Assembly: GCA_937860165.1 (NCBI GenBank)
Contig: CALMBE010000662.1
Coordinates: 1-8,442, forward strand
Reading direction: 5' to 3'
Length of the DNA stretch: 8,442 bases
Origin: an uncultured Planctomycetaceae bacterium
GTDB taxonomy: Bacteria > Planctomycetota > Planctomycetia > Pirellulales > Lacipirellulaceae
The position numbers were made by a program, and so were the translations under genes. The notes under the pieces were generated by a model, which saw only the letters and a program-made list of their open reading frames with translations, did not search any database and was not told the DNA's origin. This document shows, in pieces, positions 1 through 6,176 of this stretch (within the stretch, counting starts at the first letter, position 1; each line of letters starts with the position of its first letter).

Positions 1-2202
1 CATTTGGAATTCGGCCATTTGACCGCGAAGGTTACCACCCGTGAAAGGGAGCGTCCCCCCCCCCGAGGCCCCTCCAAAGGTATCCCCAAAAATGATGGCG
101 GGAGTCAGCACAGCCCCCAGCGAGGCCTTGTAAAACCTATCCCAGTCAAGTTCGTCGGTTCCCAACACACCCGCTGCCGAGCCGATCAGAGCACCGTTGA
201 CATACAACTCGGCATTTCGCAGATTGTTTTGGTCGTGGATCACTGCCGCGATATGCACAAAGTCTTTGGTGGGATCGGCAAAGGAATTGATCTTGCCCGT
301 AATAGTGAGATTATTCCCCGTCTTGCCGAGAATGCGAAAGCGGAGATCATTGGCCCCACCAATGTTATCGCTATCTCCCAGTGTCAGAGAAATCCCTTGA
401 GTAGTCACACCACTTTCAAACAAGAGTTGCTGACTCGTCAACGAATCGAGCTTAACCCAGGTTTCAAAGGTCGCCGAGTGATCGGCGTCGATGAGGTCGG
501 GTTTGTTGGCATCCGAGACTTGAAAATAGCGGGTGAAGAATCCATTGGTGCCGTCGAATTGGAATGCCTGCGTAGGGAGGCCAGGCTGAAATCTCGTGGT
601 GGCGACTTGAGCAGGACCTGTCGGATTCGCACCGGGTCCCCCAGGGAGCCAGACTTCTCGGTCAAAATAGTCGACGTCTTCCTGCGATCTCCAGCCGTTG
701 GGAAAATTGCCCCGCTGATCGGCCTTCCAAGTCAAGTGCAGCGGATTGCGGACATCAAATGCTTGGGACGCATCCACGGAATCCAACCAATTGTCGAGCT
801 TGGCTTCCAGTTGTGTTACCTTGCCCGGAAACTGGCTCGCCAGATTGAGGGGTGAAGCGGGATCGTTGGTCTCGTTCAAATTCTGTGTGATATTGAACAA
901 CAGTTTCGTATCCGGTTCGCCATTTTCACCATACATCCGAATCAGCTTGTAGTCGCCGTCGAGAATCGAAGACATCGGTCGCACCCTCCCCGTGGGAAAA
1001 GTTATGGCGCTATTGTGGGGAAAATGCCAGAACATTTCGCCGTTGGGCCCTTCGCGGCGGGAGAGGTAGTTTTCTCCCGTCGTCGTGTTTCCACCATTGT
1101 GCAATACGGAAAGGAAGCTGGTCCCTTCGATGTTATCGGGGAGTGGTGCCGTTCCACCGGCGATATCATACATCGTGGGAAAGATGTCCTGGGTATTCAC
1201 CGGGACCGAGCTGTAAGTACCGGGTGCAATGCCTGGGCCTTTGACAATCATGGGTACCCGGACTCCCCCTTCAAAGAGCATTCCCTTGCCACCCGTTAAA
1301 GGCGCATTGGACATCGGCATCAGACTCGCGTCGGTAGGGGCACCATGGTCGGAGACAAAGATCACGTAAGTGTTATTTTCGATTCCCAGATCACGAATCC
1401 TGTCTAGCACTATCCCGACGTTGGTATCCAAGTCCTTGTGTGCGGCTGCATAACCAGGCAGGTAGTGCTTTGTTCCCAGCGGGACCCCTGCAAGTGACTG
1501 CGTCGCGGCAGGAGTCGCCTGAGTATTCGACTTCGGCGTGTACTGGGCGAAATCTATGAAAAATGGCTTGCCCGCTTGAACCTGCGTTTGCATGAAGGTC
1601 AGGCCCGCGTTGGTGATGTCGTACTGATCGTGCGGATCATTGATCGGGTCATCGGCGCCGAAGATGAAACTATTCCAAGCGTCGTACCCATCGGCTGTCG
1701 GGGCGGGCCACCAATCTTCTTTGCCATACACGGCAGTTCGATAGTTGGGGTCCAAACCTTTGAGCATTTCGGGAAGTGTCGTCTCTCCGGGCAGAATCAT
1801 CGTGTTCCGTGGCTGCGGGGGAGTCAAGGGAAAGCCGTTGTAAGTGCTTTTGAAATAGATGTCTTCGTACTTAGCGCCGTTGCGAATATCGGTGACACGC
1901 ATCTGGGCCGGGCTCTTGCCGGTTTGCAGCGCAGCGCGTGTCGATGAGCAATTCGGACCTGCCGAATAGTTGCGTGTGAACACCATCCCTTCCGCAGCCA
2001 TCTGTTCAAGTCGCGGGGTACGGTGGTAGTCGCTCTTGGAAGCTGGATTATTGGGGTCCATCTGCACCGAAGTCCCCACCCACGACAGGTCGTCGGCCAT
2101 GATCATGACGATGTTGGGGGGGATGGCGCGGACAGTCTGCGACCCGATAAGCAGTATCAAGCTGGCAAGTAAAGTGCGAATCACGGGTGTCCTAGTCGTC
2201 AT
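1..2202 (-). CDS. Secreted sulfatase-family protein with LamG domain, 3' end outside window; degenerate active site
   Basis: The frame is open from ATG at 2202 to the window edge (734 codons, no stop), so the gene is 3'-partial. Residues 1-26 form a signal peptide: basic n-region, hydrophobic stretch LLASLILLIG, likely cleavage after VRA. Residues about 29-475 are an alkaline-phosphatase-superfamily sulfatase: metal Asp pair D37-D38 in IVMIMADD, formylglycine-type motif C85-S-S-T-R89, K161 in YGKEDWW, D285-H286 in VSDHG, and K306 in GGKG. Two normally conserved active-site His are replaced: the position in GKWH is D163, and the His before the second Pro-rich loop is K224. Residues 538-734 are a LamG/concanavalin-like domain (FQPGLP, FETWVKLDSLT, FVHIAAVIHD, ELYVNGALIG). 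A dockerin or PEP-CTERM tail is expected beyond the edge but not seen. The start lies 11 bp after the upstream paralogue's stop, with a weak AAGAG ribosome-binding site, so it should be the second gene of an operon. Sulfatase fold is certain; sulfatase activity is doubtful. Confidence 0.93.
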   Translation of the reverse strand, partial: MTTRTPVIRTLLASLILLIGSQTVRAIPPNIVMIMADDLSWVGTSVQMDPNNPASKSDYHRTPRLEQMAAEGMVFTRNYSAGPNCSSTRAALQTGKSPAQMRVTDIRNGAKYEDIYFKSTYNGFPLTPPQPRNTMILPGETTLPEMLKGLDPNYRTAVYGKEDWWPAPTADGYDAWNSFIFGADDPINDPHDQYDITNAGLTFMQTQVQAGKPFFIDFAQYTPKSNTQATPAATQSLAGVPLGTKHYLPGYAAAHKDLDTNVGIVLDRIRDLGIENNTYVIFVSDHGAPTDASLMPMSNAPLTGGKGMLFEGGVRVPMIVKGPGIAPGTYSSVPVNTQDIFPTMYDIAGGTAPLPDNIEGTSFLSVLHNGGNTTTGENYLSRREGPNGEMFWHFPHNSAITFPTGRVRPMSSILDGDYKLIRMYGENGEPDTKLLFNITQNLNETNDPASPLNLASQFPGKVTQLEAKLDNWLDSVDASQAFDVRNPLHLTWKADQRGNFPNGWRSQEDVDYFDREVWLPGGPGANPTGPAQVATTRFQPGLPTQAFQFDGTNGFFTRYFQVSDANKPDLIDADHSATFETWVKLDSLTSQQLLFESGVTTQGISLTLGDSDNIGGANDLRFRILGKTGNNLTITGKINSFADPTKDFVHIAAVIHDQNNLRNAELYVNGALIGSAAGVLGTDELDWDRFYKASLGAVLTPAIIFGDTFGGASGGGTLPFTGGNLRGQMAEFQM

Positions 2203-2213
2203 TCAAACTCTTG

Positions 2214-5200
2214 TTAGGATCGAAGTGAGTTTTTCAGTGTAGTCCGAGGAAGTAAGGTACTGAGACCGGCAAACGCCGTAACCAACAACAAGGAAGTTGG
2301 CTCCGGGACGGCATTCAAAGTGGAAAGAGTCGACGTAGAAAGCGATTGCAAGGGGGCCGTATTGCCACGTTGCCAAACAAGAAAATCCTTTCCATCGGTA
2401 TCGTTATCCCCGTCGGCATCGCCCCCGGCATTCACGCCGTAAGATTGCTGCAATATAGCCAAGTCGGCATTATCTACCGTTCCGCTATGGTTAAAGTCAG
2501 CAGAGACGGTAAGCGCCGAACTGGTGTACTGCCGTTGCCAGACCAAGAAATCACGGCCATCGGTATCGCCATCCCCATCGGCGTCGCCCCCAACATTCAC
2601 TCCGTAAGCTTGCTGCAAAATAGCCAAGTCGGCATTGTCTACCGTTCCACTATCGTTGAAGTCAGCAGAGACGGTAAGCGCCGAACTGGTGTATTGCCGT
2701 TGCCAAACCATGAAATCGCGGCCATCGGTATCGCCATCCCCGTCGGCATCGCCTGCGGCATCGAGACCGAAGGATGCTTGCCAAATCGAAAGATCGAAGT
2801 TGTTGACAAGTCCATCGTGGTTGAAATCGGATTCAATCAAGGCCGCGGTCAGCACGCGGAACTGTGTCAGATCATTGCCGAGGACCGATAAATTAAAGTT
2901 CAAGGTACGGCGATCTGCAGAGACCGTGAGCGATCCTCCCGCTCCTAGGGACAATCCCCGATCCGCCGTAAATCCATAGTTGCCGATCGAACCCAGCAAC
3001 GAATCCGTAGAAACGAGCGTCGATTGATTGAACAGAATCCCCAGGATATTGCCGGCAAAACTTACGGAACCCGTCGCGGCTGCATTGGCTTGTCCAAGCG
3101 GGTCGAAGTCGAGCAAATAGCTGGAGAATTTGGTCCCACCGGGGAGTTGCCCGGGGGTCGCTTGGCCAGCACTGGACAAGGTCACGCCTCCATTGATGAT
3201 GGCGTCGACCATGAGAGGTGCAGTGAGCGCGTCAACACGTTCGTGAATGATTTGGACCGCCGCGGATTCGGCAGCACCTAAAGTTAGATTCGTAGGCCGG
3301 GTGGTGGGAGCACTCACATTCCCAGCCAGCGAAGTCACACCGTAATCGGCGGGGGTCAACACGGAATTGTAATTGGACTGAACGGTACTCCCGGTGACGG
3401 CATAGTTGTAGAGAACGACTTTGCCAAACTCACCGCGGAAGCCTCCCGAGAAGGGCAGGCTGCCAGTACCTCCATTAGCCCCGATGCCCACGCCACCCAT
3501 ACCTCCCAAGCCAGCTTGGTCGTAGGTGTCCCTCTGGGGACTTTCGTTGGGCCCCAAGGTGGCGTTGACTCTCGAGGCCAGCGCACCGTTGACATAGATT
3601 TCTTGATACCGATTGTTGGGATCGTCGTTGAACACGGTTACCAAATGCACGAAGTCCCGAGTCGGATCCGCGAATTGGTTAATCTTAGTGGTTGCGGTGA
3701 AATCCTTGAGAACGCCTGTTCCGGTATCCGCTCCCACTAGTCCTAAGACTCTGAATCGCAAATCGTTTTTCAAGCCATCATTGTCGGCATCCCCGAGCGT
3801 GACGGAGATTCCTCCGGTGATGCCCCCCGACTCCATCAGGATCCCGCTCTGGGTCAAGCTGTCCAGTCGCACCCAAAATTCCATGGTTGCGGAACGGTCC
3901 CAGTCAGGCGTTCCCGGGTTGAGGATCACAGCCCTCGGCCCGTCGTCACCGACTTGGACAAAATTCTGCTTCATCACGTCATTGCCATCGAAATGGAATG
4001 CTTTGTTGGGCAGACCCGGTTGAAATGCACTCGTGTTCGCCAACACGGGTTGCTGCGTGCCGGTGCCTAATTTCCAATTTTCGCGGCCTTTGTAACGGAG
4101 GTCCGTCGTGGAGCGCCATCCGGTCGCTTCCGCCCCGGGGACCGAAGCATCCCAATTGATCGAAACTGGCTGTTTGACATCGTAAGCAAATGGCGCGTCG
4201 ATCAGATCGAGATGGTTGACCAGCTTAGCCTTGAGTTCCGCGGCCTTGGTCGGCATCGAAGTGGCAAGGTTGTTGGTTTCGCTAACATTTGTCACCAGAT
4301 TGTAAAGATAAAGCTTGTCCGCTTGCCCATAGGCGCCCCATTCTACAAAGAGCTTGTAGTCTCCATCGCGAATCGCGGATGAAGGGAGCGTGTTGACGAA
4401 ACCTCCGAAGTTCATCGGCCAGTGGAAATACACTTCTCCGGCCTCATGGAGGTTTCTCTGAATGTGATCCATGCCTACGGGCAACTGACCGGCATTGTGC
4501 AGAATAGGTGCAAAAGAACCCGACTCGACATTGGCAGGCAAGGGATTAGGATTCCCGATCAGATCCGATACCGTGGCAAAAATATCTGTCAGCGTGACCG
4601 GGATGTTACTGAAAGTACCAGGAGCAATATTCGGTCCTTTGACGATAAATGGAACTCGAATTCCGCCCTCGCGCACCGTCGCTTTTCCATTGTTGAGCGG
4701 TGAATTCGAGCTGTAAGCAATGGGCGAACCGTTGTCCGAAGAGTAGATCACATAAGTATTGTCGGCGATTCCGAGCTGGTCGATTTTATCGAGGATCATG
4801 CCGATGGAAGTATCGAGATCTTCTGTCATCGCGGCGAAGGCCGGGTCCTTGTGAATCGCTCCTTTGGGTAGGGCCGCGTACTTGTCGCGAATCGCTTGCC
4901 TCGATCTCACCGGATTATGCACCGACTTTTCCGACACTTGCAGGAAAAATGGCTGATTGCTGTTGACCCGATCTTGCATAAACGAATTTGCAATCCCCGC
5001 CAGGGCGAACACGCCCCAGGGATCGACTTCGTCGGGGGGAAGCGGATTCAATTCACCTGCGAAATCGTACCCGGCGGTTTGAGCTGTGGTGGCGGGAGGT
5101 ACGTCCAAGTGCCACTTTCCATAGTGGGCTGTCACATAGCTGGGATTCACTTGCTTCATCATCCGCGGCAGGGTCAAGCCCGTCGGATCGAACACTTCCG

Positions 5201-5624
5201 GAGTGGGGGGTGTCAAAACGTGATCTTCGTAGGCACCGACCCAACGAGTAGAACCCTCGGGGAGGGCGTGTGGCAAATCGCCCATCTGCAGGGCTGCATT
5301 GCTGCGCCCGGTGACAATCGCGGCCCGAGTTGTGGCGCAGATAGGGGAACTTGCATAACCTTGCGAAAACCTCATTCCCGCAGCGGCCATTTGCTCCAAG
5401 CGCGGGGTCTGATAGTAGTCGCTCTTCGAACCCGGTATGAGCGGGTCCATCTGCACGGAGGTGCCGGTCCAACCCATATCGTCAGCCAAGATGAACACGA
5501 TGTTCGGCGCGGTCGCGAGTGAATCATTGCTTCCGATACCGCCGACCATGGCAATCAATAGTGCCACACATGGTAACCATGCCGATGGTCCGGTTGTGCA
5601 TCGAAGTAGCTTATAGGGCTTCAT
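2214..5624 (-). CDS. Secreted multidomain sulfatase: sulfatase + LamG + exported-protein domain + 3 dockerin-like repeats + PEP-CTERM
   Basis: A complete 1136-residue protein, predicted to hydrolyse sulfate esters on extracellular polysaccharide. ATG at 5624 is preferred because it begins a proper signal peptide (MKPYKLLR, then a hydrophobic segment to about residue 31). A TTG at 5666 would add 14 residues that spoil it. Neither start has a convincing Shine-Dalgarno site. The sulfatase domain (about 40-480) has the full catalytic set: D48-D49, C96-A-T-T-R100, K170 and H172 in GKWH, H236 in SVHNP, D297-N298 in SSDNG, K314 in NNGK. The only oddity is Thr instead of Pro in the formylglycine motif. 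LamG spans about 532-752. Residues about 753-930 match a domain I recall from many planctomycete PEP-CTERM proteins (INGGVTLS, SGNILGI-type segments, ending LTAALIE). Dockerin-like Ca-binding repeats occupy 932-1086. The tail is VPEP at 1106-1109, a hydrophobic segment and a basic end. It is far longer than ordinary sulfatases of about 450-550 residues. It is a clear tandem paralogue of the downstream gene. Confidence 0.95.
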   Translation of the reverse strand: MKPYKLLRCTTGPSAWLPCVALLIAMVGGIGSNDSLATAPNIVFILADDMGWTGTSVQMDPLIPGSKSDYYQTPRLEQMAAAGMRFSQGYASSPICATTRAAIVTGRSNAALQMGDLPHALPEGSTRWVGAYEDHVLTPPTPEVFDPTGLTLPRMMKQVNPSYVTAHYGKWHLDVPPATTAQTAGYDFAGELNPLPPDEVDPWGVFALAGIANSFMQDRVNSNQPFFLQVSEKSVHNPVRSRQAIRDKYAALPKGAIHKDPAFAAMTEDLDTSIGMILDKIDQLGIADNTYVIYSSDNGSPIAYSSNSPLNNGKATVREGGIRVPFIVKGPNIAPGTFSNIPVTLTDIFATVSDLIGNPNPLPANVESGSFAPILHNAGQLPVGMDHIQRNLHEAGEVYFHWPMNFGGFVNTLPSSAIRDGDYKLFVEWGAYGQADKLYLYNLVTNVSETNNLATSMPTKAAELKAKLVNHLDLIDAPFAYDVKQPVSINWDASVPGAEATGWRSTTDLRYKGRENWKLGTGTQQPVLANTSAFQPGLPNKAFHFDGNDVMKQNFVQVGDDGPRAVILNPGTPDWDRSATMEFWVRLDSLTQSGILMESGGITGGISVTLGDADNDGLKNDLRFRVLGLVGADTGTGVLKDFTATTKINQFADPTRDFVHLVTVFNDDPNNRYQEIYVNGALASRVNATLGPNESPQRDTYDQAGLGGMGGVGIGANGGTGSLPFSGGFRGEFGKVVLYNYAVTGSTVQSNYNSVLTPADYGVTSLAGNVSAPTTRPTNLTLGAAESAAVQIIHERVDALTAPLMVDAIINGGVTLSSAGQATPGQLPGGTKFSSYLLDFDPLGQANAAATGSVSFAGNILGILFNQSTLVSTDSLLGSIGNYGFTADRGLSLGAGGSLTVSADRRTLNFNLSVLGNDLTQFRVLTAALIESDFNHDGLVNNFDLSIWQASFGLDAAGDADGDGDTDGRDFMVWQRQYTSSALTVSADFNDSGTVDNADLAILQQAYGVNVGGDADGDGDTDGRDFLVWQRQYTSSALTVSADFNHSGTVDNADLAILQQSYGVNAGGDADGDNDTDGKDFLVWQRGNTAPLQSLSTSTLSTLNAVPEPTSLLLVTAFAGLSTLLPRTTLKNSLRS
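2217..2309 (-). other. PEP-CTERM sorting signal of the complete sulfatase
   Basis: The last 31 residues are VPEP, a hydrophobic segment (SLLLVTAFAGLSTLL) and a basic tail with two Arg and one Lys. This three-part layout is the PEP-CTERM tag, processed in other bacteria by exosortase at the envelope. It implies export and surface retention or release. No exosortase gene is in the window. Confidence 0.88.
2340..2831 (-). repeat. Three tandem dockerin-like units (162/165 bp) inside the sulfatase gene
   Basis: Units read on the minus strand at 2670-2831, 2505-2669 and 2340-2504. Each encodes a pair of Ca-binding EF-hand-like loops, for example DFNDSGTVDNADL and DADGDGDTDGRDF. The second and third units keep an exact 165-bp (55-residue) period. 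The linker encoding QYTSSALTVSAD is essentially identical at both junctions, including a 33-bp exact match (2496-2528 against 2661-2693). The loop-coding parts have drifted, mostly at synonymous positions. This fits internal duplication followed by purifying selection, perhaps with local gene conversion. The last unit ends in a different linker (GNTAPLQS). Confidence 0.9.
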
Positions 5625-5794
5625 ATATTTTTGGGCGGGATCGTAGATTAGAGAAACAGAATTCAAGACTGGGGCGCGGACTCACCCCCAACACGTCGAT
5701 CAGATTTGATAGGCTATTTCTCGCACGTAGGGACCGCACGAGGGATCAGGGGGAATGCATTGATACGATTGTTCCGATATCGACCAACACTGTG

Positions 5795-5823
5795 ATCTAT
5801 GCAAATCTTTTGCAATTTGACAA
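5795..5823 (-). promoter_or_regulatory. Weak candidate promoter with internal dyad upstream of the sulfatase operon
   Basis: On the minus strand TTGTCA (5823-5818; 5 of 6 to the sigma-70 -35 consensus) is followed after 16-18 bp by only poor -10 matches (CATAGA, TAGATC). The spacer contains a perfect 6-3-6 dyad, TGCAAA-AGA-TTTGCA, at 5800-5814, a plausible operator. It lies about 175 bp before the ATG at 5624. The dyad is certain as sequence; the promoter role is speculative. Confidence 0.25.
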
Positions 5824-5845
5824 CGCACCCAGGCTTCCAAAGTCA

Positions 5846-5881
5846 CTTGAGATAACACTCCCGGGAGAGGGATAACTCAAG
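5846..5881. promoter_or_regulatory. Composite palindrome, possible operator
   Basis: Outer arms CTTGAG (5846-5851) and CTCAAG (5876-5881) are exact inverted copies around a perfect 10-bp palindrome CTCCCGGGAG (5858-5867). GATAAC also appears directly repeated on each side (5851-5856, 5871-5876). The inner palindrome has no loop, so a protein-binding site fits better than an RNA hairpin. It lies about 220 bp upstream of the sulfatase operon start. Function is unknown. Confidence 0.3.
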
Positions 5882-6176
5882 CAAACTTGGCAGTGAGGAT
5901 CGCAATGTCGCGTCCCCCCCGAGCGAGTAAATAAGCGGGATGAGTCAGTAGCGTCCTTTGAGCCCGAGTCTATTAGATTTTGTGAATGCGTCCGACGGAG
6001 TTCATCATATCCGAACTTGCTAACCGAACAAGCGTTTTTCATGGTAAATCGCGGATTTCCCAAGCGTTTTCTCCCATACATTCCGACTGACACAAACGGT
6101 CATTGTGGGTCTCCGGTTTAATTTGTATTAAGATTTCGGATTCTGCAATCGACTTCCAGTTACAGTCAGTTCCAAA

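Larger units (their letters stand above)
5625..6176. other. Non-coding stretch between the SGNH hydrolase and the sulfatase operon
   Basis: About 550 bp with no believable gene. It must contain the 3' end of the hydrolase transcript and probably the promoter of the two-sulfatase operon. I found no stem followed by a T-run on the minus strand after the hydrolase stop, so read-through into the sulfatases is possible. It holds a 15-bp dyad (5800-5814), a composite palindrome (5846-5881), and a 10-bp direct repeat CAAGCGTTTT at 6029-6038 and 6061-6070 with a small dyad between the copies. Confidence 0.6.

Noticed and set aside
4..855. Long plus-strand open frame (283 codons)
   Set aside because: It lies antisense to the LamG part of the partial sulfatase, has no recognisable domain, and its frame is explained by codon bias of the opposite strand.
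2340..2831. Regular 165-bp repeats considered as a CRISPR array
   Set aside because: The repeats are contiguous, coding, and encode Ca-binding loops; there are no unique spacers.
2346..2891. Plus-strand open frame with an internal repeat
   Set aside because: Its repetitiveness comes entirely from the dockerin repeats on the other strand.
4896..5522. Plus-strand open frame of 208 codons
   Set aside because: Antisense to the catalytic core of the complete sulfatase; no signal peptide, motif or ribosome-binding site.
5625..5666. TTG start for the complete sulfatase
   Set aside because: It adds 14 residues before the basic start of the signal peptide; the GGGGGTGAG upstream is about 14 nt from the TTG, too far for a good site.
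5797..6093. Minus-strand open frame of up to 98 codons between hydrolase and sulfatase
   Set aside because: GTG start, Ser/Arg/Cys-rich composition with no domain, no ribosome-binding site, and its DNA holds the palindromes; treated as non-coding.
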